A stretch of 64,000 bases of DNA from Salinicoccus sesuvii (GCF_042648145.1 NZ_JBHRWV010000002.1:1-64000), one strand, 5' to 3'. Positions 1-7,638 are shown, counted from the stretch's first letter. Program-made: numbers and translations. Notes: generated by a model not told the origin, from the sequence alone.

Positions 1-100
1 GGAGAGGCCCCACCTGTTCCCATGCCGAACACAGCAGTTAAGCTCTCCAGCGCCGATGGTAGTTGGACTGACGTCCCGTGAGAGTAGGACGCCGCCGGGC
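1..100 (+). rRNA. rrf: 5S ribosomal RNA, 5' end cut by window edge
   Basis: The conserved 5S core (the stretch around cctgttcccatgccgaacac) and the 3' end ccgccgggc are present. About 15 nt of the 5' strand of helix I lie outside the window. It is directly followed by the tRNA array, as at the end of staphylococcal rrn operons; the 16S and 23S genes would be upstream. Confidence 0.95.
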
Positions 101-125
101 AGTATACATTTTAATATTTACTTTT

Positions 126-201
126 GGAGAATTAGCTCAGCTGGGAGAGCATCTGCCTTACAAGCAGAGGGTCGGCGGTTCGAACCCGTCATTCTCCACC
201 A
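126..201 (+). tRNA. tRNA-Val (TAC)
   Basis: Full cloverleaf with acceptor ggagaat/attctcc, anticodon TAC and encoded CCA. First tRNA of the array, 25 nt after the 5S gene. Confidence 0.97.
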
Positions 202-208
202 TTCATTC

Positions 209-284
209 GCCGGTCTAGCTCAATTGGCAGAGCAACTGACTTGTAATCAGTAGGTTGGGGGTTCGATTCCTCTGGCCGGCACCA
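209..284 (+). tRNA. tRNA-Thr (TGT), copy 1
   Basis: Cloverleaf with acceptor gccggtc/ggccggc, anticodon TGT and encoded CCA. The sequence is identical to a second copy at 1583-1658. Confidence 0.97.
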
Positions 285-304
285 TTTAATCATTATATGT
301 ATAT

Positions 305-377
305 GAGCCATTAGCTCAGTTGGTAGAGCATCTGACTTTTAATCAGAGGGTCAGAGGTTCGAATCCTCTATGGCTCA
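305..377 (+). tRNA. tRNA-Lys (TTT)
   Basis: Cloverleaf with acceptor gagccat/atggctc and anticodon TTT. CCA is not encoded. Confidence 0.97.
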
Positions 378-382
378 CATAT

Positions 383-467
383 GCGGGTGTGGCGGAACTG
401 GCAGACGCACTAGATTTAGGATCTAGCGCCTTCGGGCGTGGGGGTTCGACTCCCTTCACCCGCACCA
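383..467 (+). tRNA. tRNA-Leu (TAG), copy 1
   Basis: Long variable arm of a class II tRNA, anticodon TAG, encoded CCA. The same tRNA body recurs at 835-916, where the CCA is not encoded. Confidence 0.97.
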
Positions 468-470
468 TAA

Positions 471-545
471 GCGGAAGTAGTTCAGTGGTAGAACATCACC
501 TTGCCAAGGTGGGGGTCGCGGGTTCGAATCCCGTCTTCCGCTCCA
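471..545 (+). tRNA. tRNA-Gly (GCC)
   Basis: Acceptor gcggaag/cttccgc, intact GG in the D-loop, anticodon GCC, encoded CCA. This is the normal translational glycine tRNA and the reference for the divergent tRNA-Gly-like gene at 2082-2156, which shares the same acceptor stem. Confidence 0.97.
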
Positions 546-552
546 TTATTAC

Positions 553-641
553 GCCGGGGTGGCGGAACTGGCAGACGCACAGGACTTAAAATCCTGCGGT
601 AAGTAATTACCGTACCGGTTCGATTCCGGTCCTCGGCACCA
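553..641 (+). tRNA. tRNA-Leu (TAA)
   Basis: Class II tRNA with long variable arm, anticodon TAA, encoded CCA. Confidence 0.97.
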
Positions 642-660
642 GTTTAAAACTCTATAAGAT

Positions 661-734
661 GCGCCCGTAGCTCAATTGGATAGAGCGTTTGACTACGGAT
701 CAAGAGGTTAGGGGTTCGACTCCTCTCGGGCGCG
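661..734 (+). tRNA. tRNA-Arg (ACG)
   Basis: Acceptor gcgcccg/cgggcgc, anticodon ACG (normally modified to ICG by TadA), discriminator G, CCA not encoded. Confidence 0.97.
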
Positions 735-746
735 CTTTAATAATCA

Positions 747-820
747 CGGGAAGTAGCTCAGCTTGGTAGAGCACTTGGTTTGGGACCAAGGGGTCGCAGG
801 TTCGAATCCTGTCTTCCCGA
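747..820 (+). tRNA. tRNA-Pro (TGG)
   Basis: Acceptor cgggaag/cttcccg, anticodon TGG, CCA not encoded. Confidence 0.97.
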
Positions 821-834
821 CTCTTTAGAAATAT

Positions 835-916
835 GCGGGTGTGGCGGAACTGGCAGACGCACTAGATTTAGGATCTAGCGCCTTCGGGCGTGGGGGTTCG
901 ACTCCCTTCACCCGCA
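835..916 (+). tRNA. tRNA-Leu (TAG), copy 2
   Basis: The body is identical to the copy at 383-464; the downstream CCA is lost. Confidence 0.97.
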
Positions 917-938
917 TCGAAATTTCTTTTTATAAAAT

Positions 939-1014
939 GGGGGCTTAGCTCAGCTGGGAGAGCGCCTGCTTTGCACGCAGGAGGTCAGCGGTTCGATCCC
1001 GCTAGTCTCCACCA
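939..1014 (+). tRNA. tRNA-Ala (TGC)
   Basis: Anticodon TGC and encoded CCA. The acceptor stem gggggct/agtctcc contains two G-T wobble pairs. Confidence 0.95.
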
Positions 1015-1036
1015 TTTTACTCAATATCATATTCAT

Positions 1037-1110
1037 GGCGGCGTAGCTCAGCTGGCTAGAGCGTACGGTTCATACCCGTGAGGTCGGGGGTTCGATCCCC
1101 TCCACCGCCA
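1037..1110 (+). tRNA. tRNA-Met (CAT), probable elongator
   Basis: Anticodon CAT with the D and T arms of the Bacillus/Staphylococcus elongator tRNA-Met (recalled). The acceptor pairs ggcggcg with caccgcc, leaving a C-A mismatch at 6-67. CCA is not encoded. Confidence 0.9.
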
Positions 1111-1115
1111 TTATT

Positions 1116-1192
1116 GGACCTTTAGCTCAGTTGGTCAGAGCAAACGGCTCATAACCGTTGGGTCGCAGGTTCGAGTCCTGCAAGGTCCACCA
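1116..1192 (+). tRNA. tRNA-CAT, probable tRNA-Ile2 (lysidine type)
   Basis: Anticodon CAT in a body starting ggaccttta, resembling the Bacillus tRNA-Ile2 whose C34 is modified to lysidine by TilS. CCA encoded. The Ile2 versus Met assignment is by recall of the family, not by direct comparison. Confidence 0.85.
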
Positions 1193-1214
1193 TGCTTTAA
1201 TTGTTTTATCATAC

Positions 1215-1307
1215 GGAGGAATACCCAAGTCTGGCTGAAGGGATCGGTCTTGAAAACCGACAGGGGCTTAACGGCTCGCGGGGGTTCGAATCCCTCTTCC
1301 TCCGCCA
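1215..1307 (+). tRNA. tRNA-Ser (TGA)
   Basis: Class II tRNA with long variable arm, acceptor ggaggaa/ttcctcc, discriminator G, anticodon TGA, encoded CCA. Confidence 0.97.
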
Positions 1308-1317
1308 TTATTATTAT

Positions 1318-1391
1318 CGCGGGATAGAGCAGTCTGGAAGCTCGTCGGGCTCATAACCCGGAGGTCGGTGGTTCAAATCCACCTCCCGCAA
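1318..1391 (+). tRNA. tRNA-fMet (CAT), initiator, copy 1
   Basis: Starts with C1 facing A72 (the unpaired end typical of initiators) and has the GGG/CCC anticodon-stem pairs, anticodon CAT. CCA not encoded. A second copy lies at 52177-52250. Confidence 0.96.
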
Positions 1392-1408
1392 TTTTTTTAT
1401 TTATATGT

Positions 1409-1484
1409 GGTCCCGTGGTGTAGCGGTTAACATGCCTGCCTGTCACGCAGGAGATCGCGGGTTCGATTCCCGTCGGGACCGCCA
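1409..1484 (+). tRNA. tRNA-Asp (GTC), copy 1
   Basis: Acceptor ggtcccg/cgggacc, discriminator G, anticodon GTC, encoded CCA. Second copy at 52264-52339. Confidence 0.97.
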
Positions 1485-1498
1485 TTTTAATATGTAGT

Positions 1499-1574
1499 GG
1501 TTCAGTAGCTCAGTTGGTAGAGCATGTGATTGAAGCTCACAGTGTCGGCGGTTCGATTCCGTCCTGAACCACCA
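1499..1574 (+). tRNA. tRNA-Phe (GAA), copy 1
   Basis: Acceptor ggttcag/ctgaacc, anticodon GAA, encoded CCA. Second copy at 52367-52439. Confidence 0.97.
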
Positions 1575-1582
1575 TTTGTCTT

Positions 1583-1658
1583 GCCGGTCTAGCTCAATTG
1601 GCAGAGCAACTGACTTGTAATCAGTAGGTTGGGGGTTCGATTCCTCTGGCCGGCACCA
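1583..1658 (+). tRNA. tRNA-Thr (TGT), copy 2
   Basis: Identical to 209-284, including the encoded CCA. Confidence 0.97.
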
Positions 1659-1674
1659 TTTTTCAGCGTATCAT

Positions 1675-1755
1675 GGAGGGGTAGCGAAGTGGCTAAACGC
1701 GGCGGACTGTAAATCCGCTCCTTCGGGTTCGGCAGTTCGAATCTGCCCCCCTCCA
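1675..1755 (+). tRNA. tRNA-Tyr (GTA)
   Basis: Class II tRNA, anticodon GTA, acceptor ggagggg/ccccctcc region, CCA not encoded. Confidence 0.96.
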
Positions 1756-1760
1756 TTCAT

Positions 1761-1834
1761 AGGGGTATAGTTCAATGGTAGAATAGAGGTCTCCAAAACC
1801 TTTGATGTGGGTTCAATTCCTACTACCCCTGCCA
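1761..1834 (+). tRNA. tRNA-Trp (CCA)
   Basis: Acceptor aggggta/tacccct, discriminator G, anticodon CCA, encoded 3' CCA. Confidence 0.96.
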
Positions 1835-1837
1835 AAT

Positions 1838-1914
1838 GGCGGTTGTGGTGAAGTGGTTAACACACCGGATTGTGGTTCCGGCATTCGTGGGTTCGATCCC
1901 CATCAGCCGCCCCA
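1838..1914 (+). tRNA. tRNA-His (GTG), copy 1
   Basis: Anticodon GTG with the extra 5' G(-1) opposite C73 that is diagnostic of tRNA-His. CCA encoded. Second copy at 52451-52524. Confidence 0.96.
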
Positions 1915-1918
1915 TTAT

Positions 1919-1990
1919 TGGGCTATCGCCAAGCGGTAAGGCAACGGTTTTTGGTACCGTCATGCGCAGGTTCGAATCCTGCTAGCCCAG
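1919..1990 (+). tRNA. tRNA-Gln (TTG)
   Basis: Acceptor tgggcta/tagccca, discriminator G, anticodon TTG, CCA not encoded. Confidence 0.96.
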
Positions 1991-1996
1991 CTTAAA

Positions 1997-2070
<74 letters not shown>

Positions 2071-2081
2071 TTAGTTATAAT

Positions 2082-2156
2082 GCGGAAGTAGTTTAGTGTT
2101 TAGAACATGCTTCTACCTGAAGCAAGACATAGGTTCAAATCCTATCTTCCGCTCCA
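2082..2156 (+). tRNA. divergent tRNA-Gly-like gene, candidate cell-wall (non-translational) tRNA-Gly
   Basis: The acceptor stem gcggaag/cttccgc with T73 and CCA is the same as in the normal tRNA-Gly(GCC) at 471, so GlyRS recognition is plausible. The rest diverges: the invariant D-loop GG is replaced by TT (agtgttt), the D-loop is one base longer and the variable loop one base shorter. The anticodon loop ctacctg gives ACC, with T at 37 and C32-G38 able to pair. Staphylococci have non-proteogenic tRNA-Gly molecules with altered D-loop GG that feed FemXAB pentaglycine synthesis. A decayed pseudogene is the alternative. Confidence 0.75.
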
Positions 2157-2174
2157 TAAATTTATTATTACTGG

Positions 2175-2259
2175 GCCACCGTGGCGGAATTGGCAGACGC
2201 GCTGGACTCAAAATCCAGTTCCCTTTGCGGGAGTGTCGGTTCGAACCCGACCGGTGGTA
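2175..2259 (+). tRNA. tRNA-Leu (CAA)
   Basis: Class II tRNA with anticodon CAA. The acceptor gccaccg/cggtggt closes with a G-T pair at 1-72. Last tRNA of the array; CCA not encoded. Confidence 0.93.
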
Positions 2260-2308
2260 TTACAAGTCTTTGATTGAGTATAAATGCTATATCTGAAATT
2301 GCCCATGG

Positions 2309-2347
2309 CGGTCAGGATGAAACATTTCATCCTGACCGTCTTTTTTT
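2309..2347 (+). terminator. Rho-independent terminator of the rrn/tRNA operon
   Basis: A perfect inverted repeat of about 13 bp (cggtcaggatgaa and its complement) with a 4-nt loop is followed by a run of T. It closes the 24-tRNA array. Confidence 0.93.
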
Positions 2348-2547
2348 GTACTTTTAAATGAGTTTGTGATTTTAAATAAGAAGGAGGAGATAATACGAAT
2401 ACTAAAGAAAAACCAAAGAATGTTGTATTATTAGTTAGAGAAATACTTCAAAGACGATAGTGTCTTAAATATCGAACTGATGTAAGCATTCCCGAATTAA
2501 TTGTGGCATAATGACACGAAGGCTAAAAGGGGAATGGAGGTATATAC

Positions 2548-3837
2548 ATGTCAGATCAATGGTATAGAATCGACAACACAGGTAAAATCTTTCACGCTTT
2601 ATCCAACGCGGAAAACTCTTTTGTCTTCAGAGTTTCCATGATACTGAAAGAAGAAGTAGATCCTCAGTTGCTTCAAGAAGCACTTGATCGTATTGTACAT
2701 CGATTTCCTACATTGGCTGTTTCGCTTAGAAAGGGTCTGTTTTGGGATTATTTAGAAAAAAATAATCAGAGACTTATCGTGCAGCCTGAAAAAAACTATC
2801 CATGTGCACCGATTGATCCAAAACAGAGTAATGGCTATTTGATTCGTGTCCTCTATTATAATAAGAGAATTTCATTCGAAGTCTTTCATTCACTTACTGA
2901 TGGAAGTGGAGCGATGGAGTTTTTGAAGACGATCGTCTATCAGTATCTGCTTCTTCAAGGAAAGCATATTATTCACGATGGAATGATAATGCTACCTCAA
3001 GACATACCAGGAGCAGAAGAAACAGAAGACAGTTTTATAAAATATGCATATAAGAATGAGAAAAATAAAAATAAAGTACGTCAAAAAGAACATACAGCTT
3101 ATCAGATAACAGGTACAGCACTTGAAACTACAGGTATTAATATCATTCATGGAATTATGGATGGAAATGCGTTGAACCAGCATGCCAAACACTCAGGCGT
3201 GACACTTACTACCTACCTAACAGCACTTCTTATTAAAGTTGCCAGTACAGAGCATCCGGACTCGGCAGATAATTTGATGACTATTGCGTTGCCTGTCAAT
3301 TTGAGACGGCAGTTTCCATCAAGAACGATGAGAAATTTCTTTGCGGTAGCCAATGTAGGTGTTAAAGTAGAAGATGATACAAAGTTTGAAGACATTCTCG
3401 ATGAAGTTGCTGAAAAGCTTGCATCACGCACCACTCGTGAAAATTTACAGTCAGGCATTAATCACCACTTCGAACTTCAAAGAGGTATAATGACACGCAT
3501 TATTCCAATATTTCTTAAATATCCCGCAATGCGATACGGTTTCAATCACATGGGTGAACGCACCAAGTCGATGACACTATCCAACATGGGCAACGTGAAG
3601 TTGCCGAAGTCCATGGAAGCACATGTCGAAAGAATGGATATCGCACTGTATCCTACAAGTAGGAGTCCGATAAGTTGTGCAACAGGAACAGTCAATGGTC
3701 GTATGACAATTACCTTTACATTATCCATTTCGGAAACTGGTGTTGTAAGGTCGTTCTTCAAGGAACTGACACGATTGACAGGACTTGAAATAGAAGTCAA
3801 TTCTAATGAGTGGGGGAACAGTAGTGAACCATTGTGA
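2548..3837 (+). CDS. condensation-type acyltransferase (alcohol acetyltransferase-like)
   Basis: A 429-residue protein of the CoA-dependent acyltransferase/condensation fold. Residues 114-119 read HSLTDG, the HxxxDG catalytic motif of that superfamily, preceded by a typical N-terminal half with 'RFPTLAVSLR' near 52-61. Start ATG follows a ggaatggagg Shine-Dalgarno. It overlaps the next gene, a DUF6320 membrane protein, by 14 nt, so the two are translationally coupled. In Firmicutes this pair (annotated alcohol acetyltransferase plus DUF6320) recurs, and I infer a membrane-associated acylation step on an unknown acceptor. No substrate can be read from the sequence. It is monocistronic with its partner; the terminator at 4488 ends the unit. 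Confidence 0.8.
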   Translation: MSDQWYRIDNTGKIFHALSNAENSFVFRVSMILKEEVDPQLLQEALDRIVHRFPTLAVSLRKGLFWDYLEKNNQRLIVQPEKNYPCAPIDPKQSNGYLIRVLYYNKRISFEVFHSLTDGSGAMEFLKTIVYQYLLLQGKHIIHDGMIMLPQDIPGAEETEDSFIKYAYKNEKNKNKVRQKEHTAYQITGTALETTGINIIHGIMDGNALNQHAKHSGVTLTTYLTALLIKVASTEHPDSADNLMTIALPVNLRRQFPSRTMRNFFAVANVGVKVEDDTKFEDILDEVAEKLASRTTRENLQSGINHHFELQRGIMTRIIPIFLKYPAMRYGFNHMGERTKSMTLSNMGNVKLPKSMEAHVERMDIALYPTSRSPISCATGTVNGRMTITFTLSISETGVVRSFFKELTRLTGLEIEVNSNEWGNSSEPL

Positions 3838-4483
3838 AAAATGTAGTATTAATTCAAAGCATAATGTATGTCCACTATGCAGTCAGCAACTATCAGCAAT
3901 TAACATCGACTTGGCAGATAGATCATATCCGTTCTACGACAGAGAATCACTAGAAAAAAGAAGAACACCGAAAATAGCAATCATTGCGGGCTTGATGATC
4001 ATACTTACGTGCGTGTTCATCAATCTTATCGTCATGCCGCATTATCTGTGGGTCTTCTATGTTATGGGAACAGTCATTTATGCTGTCGTTTCATTGAACC
4101 ATACCATTTTGTCTAAATCACATCTTGGAAGTAAGATTGTTGGACAGGTCGCCAGCCTGACATTGCTGCTGTTACTGATTGATTCACAGTCTGGATTCTT
4201 CAAATGGTCGATAAATTATGCAGTTCCTTTCCTCGTTGTAGCAGGACTCGTGATGGTTACACTGTCAATTTTGACGAAGCGACTGAAATGGAAAGGACAT
4301 ATCAGTTCTGTTCTAATGGTTACGTTAAGCTTTCTGCCAGCTGTGCTGTATTTCTCAGGTTTCTCTACGGTCATCTGGCCGAGTGCAGTCGCAAGTTTAT
4401 ATTCATTGATGTTGATTGTATGCTTTTTCGTATATGCCCACCATGCAGTATGGTCGCAACTGAGCAGAAGGTTTCACATATAA
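3824..4483 (+). CDS. DUF6320 family zinc-ribbon membrane protein
   Basis: A 220-residue protein starting with a zinc-ribbon-like pair of CxxC knuckles (CEKC and CPLC within the first 20 residues), then about six hydrophobic segments from residue 50 to the end. This matches DUF6320, a family found next to acyltransferases like the upstream gene. I chose the GTG at 3824 because a ggggg Shine-Dalgarno lies 8 nt before it. An in-frame ATG at 3806 has no ribosome binding site and would add six residues. Function unknown; the coupling suggests it anchors, exports for, or supplies the acyltransferase. Confidence 0.75.
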   Translation: MNHCEKCSINSKHNVCPLCSQQLSAINIDLADRSYPFYDRESLEKRRTPKIAIIAGLMIILTCVFINLIVMPHYLWVFYVMGTVIYAVVSLNHTILSKSHLGSKIVGQVASLTLLLLLIDSQSGFFKWSINYAVPFLVVAGLVMVTLSILTKRLKWKGHISSVLMVTLSFLPAVLYFSGFSTVIWPSAVASLYSLMLIVCFFVYAHHAVWSQLSRRFHI

Positions 4484-4487
4484 AGTT

Positions 4488-4524
4488 AAATCGCCCCCTC
4501 TTCAACGAAGTAGGGGCGATTTTT
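4488..4524. terminator. bidirectional terminator
   Basis: Stem aaatcgcccc/ggggcgattt with T-runs on both strands. It lies between the DUF6320 gene and the convergent Cse60-like gene, whose stop codon falls inside the 3' arm. Confidence 0.85.
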
Positions 4525-4675
4525 ACTGTTCTCTATAAATAATTAAAACGGCGAGTGTACTTGCATAGGAAAACTTAATGTCTATGATTTCTATCTGATG
4601 ATTTTCATAGAGAAATTCATTCACTTTTTTATCCAATCCCTTTTCTGTCATTGCACTTATCGTCTTTACCTTCAA
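4523..4675 (-). CDS. Cse60-family small protein
   Basis: A 50-residue minus-strand ORF starting with TTG at 4675, preceded by ggagagg. It reads MKVKTISAMTEKGLDKKVNE at the start and ends with 'IDIKFSYAS...VLIIYREQ'. This matches my recall of the Cse60/DUF2758 family, first known as a sigma-E-controlled sporulation gene in Bacillus but also present in non-sporulating cocci. Function unknown. It is the only gene in the 300-base gap between the DUF6320 gene and the S9 peptidase. Its stop overlaps the shared terminator. The weak point is the non-ATG start. Confidence 0.65.
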   Translation of the reverse strand: MKVKTISAMTEKGLDKKVNEFLYENHQIEIIDIKFSYASTLAVLIIYREQ

Positions 4676-4786
4676 GTTTCATCAGCCTCTCCATATTGAT
4701 AATTACATTATCACCTTAAATAGACTGAAAAGTCACGTAATAGCATCGAAGAAATGGTAGAGTAATAGTTAAAGGGGAGATGCACA

Positions 4787-6499
4787 TTGGATCATTATAT
4801 CAAATATATGAATCTCAAATACTGCGATAAAAAGCGAAGACTCTATTTCATCAGTAATGAGAGCGGCATGCATCAGCTATGGGAGATGGATATCGCCGAT
4901 CAAAAAAAGCGAAAGGTCACAAGTTTTAGTCAGAACACCAAAAACTTTTGGATTGAAGCGAACCATATCGTCGTCGCCACAGACTACAATGGAAATGAGA
5001 GGAATCAGTATCATAAGTTGGATAGTAGAATAGCAACTGAGATAACTAGCCGGCCGGACTATTTCCACTACTACGGTAAATATAAAGTAGGCGAAGATTC
5101 GTATATAGTCATCCGCAACCACTATGAACACTCTACTTTTGAACTGTGCAAGATGGAAGGGCAGGGCAATATCGAAGTTATATATGTTTTTAGTAACCCT
5201 ATTCATTTCATCCATGAACTCTCGACAGATAGATACTTGCTCTCGATGGATGTAGATAATATCGATCAGATACTAATGATCTTTGATAAAAAATCAGGAG
5301 AACCGGTGGTATTGCCACTGCCCAAGGCTCGATTTTCAGCTTTTAAGTTCATTCGTGACACTTGCTTTTGTCTATGTGATATAGAAGACGGATATAAGAA
5401 CATATACGAAATAGACATAAATAATGGAAGATATAAAAAAAGAACGTTTTTCAAATGGGATATCGAACATTTTAAACTGTTTAATGATAATAAAGAAGCG
5501 ATGATATCATGTAATGAGGATGGTTTTTCTAAGCTTTACAGACTCAATCTAACAACATGGGAAGTCGTTCAGTTGCCCTTCAATCGGGAGGGTGTTATCC
5601 ATTCACTGGCAATCAGGGGGCAACAGGAAGTCTTTTTAATCTATTCCTCAGTAGACCAACCACACTTAATATACTGTTATGACCTGGATCAGAAGAGTTT
5701 TAAGGTTATGGCTGGGAATGAAGCGTGCGAGCCGATATCATTTAAAACAGCGAGCTATCCGTCATTTGATGGAACACAGATTCCTTACTTCATCTATGAA
5801 TCGGAATCTGATATGGGAGCCGTCATTCACATCCATGGGGGCCCTGAATCTCAATCCAGACCGGAATTTAATACGCTCTACTATCTTCTGAATAAGACAG
5901 GCCTTTGTGTCGCTGTACCAAATATACGGGGGAGCATGGGTTATGGACGACCGTATTTAGAAGCGGACGACAAGGAGAAGCGTCTCGATGCTATGAAGGA
6001 CGTTGTGGAATTAAGACGTCACCTCATTAAAACAGAACATGCAGATGCCTCTCGTGTCAGTGTAATGGGTAGAAGCTACGGAGGTTTAATGACTCTTCTA
6101 CTTGTAACGCATCAACCGAGTTTGTGGAGGGCTGCGGTGGATATTGTGGGTTTATCCGATTTGGGTACTTTCTTCAGTCATACACCGCCTTGGAGACGAC
6201 GCATGAGAGCGGCAGAATATGGCTCCATGGAGACACATGGGTCTTTTCTTAAGGATATTTCGCCACTCTCCAGAAGCCGCCAAATCACTGCGCCTCTGAT
6301 GATATTCCATAGTCATCATGATTCTCGTGTACCCTATACTGAATCGAAACAAATGGCAGAAGTCATGGAAGAAAACGGACAGGATGTTACTTTTACAGTC
6401 TATGATAATGAAGGACATACCTTCATGCATCGTGAAAACCTAGAGGATATGCATCACAAAATAGCTAATTTTCTTACGACACTACACGAGAAAAAATAA
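4787..6499 (+). CDS. S9 (prolyl oligopeptidase) family serine peptidase
   Basis: 570 residues, cytoplasmic (no signal peptide). The N-terminal 320 residues look like a beta-propeller lid, followed by an alpha/beta-hydrolase domain. The catalytic triad is visible: Ser430 in GRSYGG, Asp512 in SHHDSRVPY and His544 in DNEGHTF. The HGGPES oxyanion loop lies near residue 350. The enzyme should cleave or trim short peptides (acylaminoacyl- or dipeptidyl-type activity cannot be distinguished). The start is TTG at 4787 with an aaggggaga Shine-Dalgarno 7 nt upstream. It stands alone, ending in the bidirectional terminator shared with the gene at 6532. Confidence 0.88.
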   Translation: MDHYIKYMNLKYCDKKRRLYFISNESGMHQLWEMDIADQKKRKVTSFSQNTKNFWIEANHIVVATDYNGNERNQYHKLDSRIATEITSRPDYFHYYGKYKVGEDSYIVIRNHYEHSTFELCKMEGQGNIEVIYVFSNPIHFIHELSTDRYLLSMDVDNIDQILMIFDKKSGEPVVLPLPKARFSAFKFIRDTCFCLCDIEDGYKNIYEIDINNGRYKKRTFFKWDIEHFKLFNDNKEAMISCNEDGFSKLYRLNLTTWEVVQLPFNREGVIHSLAIRGQQEVFLIYSSVDQPHLIYCYDLDQKSFKVMAGNEACEPISFKTASYPSFDGTQIPYFIYESESDMGAVIHIHGGPESQSRPEFNTLYYLLNKTGLCVAVPNIRGSMGYGRPYLEADDKEKRLDAMKDVVELRRHLIKTEHADASRVSVMGRSYGGLMTLLLVTHQPSLWRAAVDIVGLSDLGTFFSHTPPWRRRMRAAEYGSMETHGSFLKDISPLSRSRQITAPLMIFHSHHDSRVPYTESKQMAEVMEENGQDVTFTVYDNEGHTFMHRENLEDMHHKIANFLTTLHEKK

Positions 6500-6533
6500 A
6501 AATAAGAAGCACCTCAAGGTGCTTCTTATTTTT
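6498..6533. terminator. bidirectional terminator
   Basis: Stem aataagaagcacct/aggtgcttctt with flanking A- and T-runs, between two convergent genes. Its 3' arm touches the stop codon of the minus-strand gene. Confidence 0.9.
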
Positions 6534-7638
6534 ATTCACTTAGCAATTCTTCAGAAAGTGAAACAATGTATTTGAGTTTTGCCCACTGGTCTTCTTCTGT
6601 AAGTTCATTACCGTGGTGCGTGGATGCAAATCCGCACTGAGGACTCAGACAAATCTGCTCTTTTGATACATATTGTGTGGCTTCCTCAATGCGTGCCTTG
6701 ATGACGTCTGCATCTTCGAGTTGCCCATGTTTCGATGTGAAGAGGCCGAGTACGACCTGTGGTCCGTCTTCAGGAATATAGGAGAGTGGACCGAAGTCGC
6801 CGGAACGGTCATCATCATATTCTAGGAAAAAGCCGTCGACACGTTCTTTTTTGAAAAGGACAGGAGCGATTTTGGCATAGCTGCCTTCAAAGGCCCACTT
6901 CGAACGATAGTTTCCACGACATAGGTGAGTAGTGACGACCAGATCTTCAGGCTTGTTTTCAAGCGCACCATTCGCAACTTTCAAAGCAAGGTTGATCAGT
7001 GTTTCCCTATCGTAATCGCCGTCATTGAATGGCACTCCAGGAGCGCTTAGACCGGCGATATACACATCATCCAGCTGAAGGTAGCGACAACCTGCATCAT
7101 AGAAAGCCTGGATAGCATCTTGGTATGCTTTGATAACATCTTCTGCGTATTCTTCTAAGTCGGGATATATTTCGAGGTTCCTTATACCAGCATTGAACAG
7201 CTGATTCGGACTCGGGATGGTCTGCTTCGCCACCGCACGATCACCCACAATGTTTTTGAATTCAACGAAATCAGCTACGTGCGGATGGTCTGGATCGAAT
7301 GAAACTTTGCCAGTTACACGCACGTTGTACCGTTCCGTTTCTATGCCATCGAACTGGTAACCGTGATCTGGTATGTATCCTTCTACGCCATTCAGATGTT
7401 CTAGAAAATCAGTGTGCCAGAACCGGCGTCTGAATTCGCCATCGGTTACAGCTTTAAGACCGACTTCAATCTGTTTGTCGACGACACGTGAGATTTCCTT
7501 TGTTTCAATCTCTCGAAGTTCTTCATAGGATATTTTATCTTGAGCGTAGTCCTTTCTTGCTTGATGGATACTCTCAGGGCGTAGAAGGCTTCCTACGTGA
7601 TCTGCTTTGAATGGTGCTTGTACAGTTGCTTTTGTCAT
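6532..7638 (-). CDS. yxjG: MetE C-terminal-like methyltransferase, YxjG/YxjH type
   Basis: A 368-residue protein matching the C-terminal catalytic half of cobalamin-independent methionine synthase. It has 'DHVGSLLRP' near the N-terminus, VTDGEFRR, LQLDDVYI and a C-terminal segment with a conserved cysteine (LSPQCGFAS). The Bacillus YxjG/YxjH paralogs are stand-alone MetE-like proteins, and like them this gene sits behind an S-box riboswitch, so it should be expressed when SAM is low. The methyl donor and acceptor are uncertain; it probably methylates homocysteine or a related thiol in methionine recycling. Start ATG at 7638 with a gagga Shine-Dalgarno. Monocistronic. Confidence 0.88.
   Translation of the reverse strand: MTKATVQAPFKADHVGSLLRPESIHQARKDYAQDKISYEELREIETKEISRVVDKQIEVGLKAVTDGEFRRRFWHTDFLEHLNGVEGYIPDHGYQFDGIETERYNVRVTGKVSFDPDHPHVADFVEFKNIVGDRAVAKQTIPSPNQLFNAGIRNLEIYPDLEEYAEDVIKAYQDAIQAFYDAGCRYLQLDDVYIAGLSAPGVPFNDGDYDRETLINLALKVANGALENKPEDLVVTTHLCRGNYRSKWAFEGSYAKIAPVLFKKERVDGFFLEYDDDRSGDFGPLSYIPEDGPQVVLGLFTSKHGQLEDADVIKARIEEATQYVSKEQICLSPQCGFASTHHGNELTEEDQWAKLKYIVSLSEELLSE

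Noticed and set aside
56..1081. Plus-strand ORFs across the first tRNA array
   Set aside because: They read through tRNA genes and 5S rRNA; no Shine-Dalgarno and no protein family.
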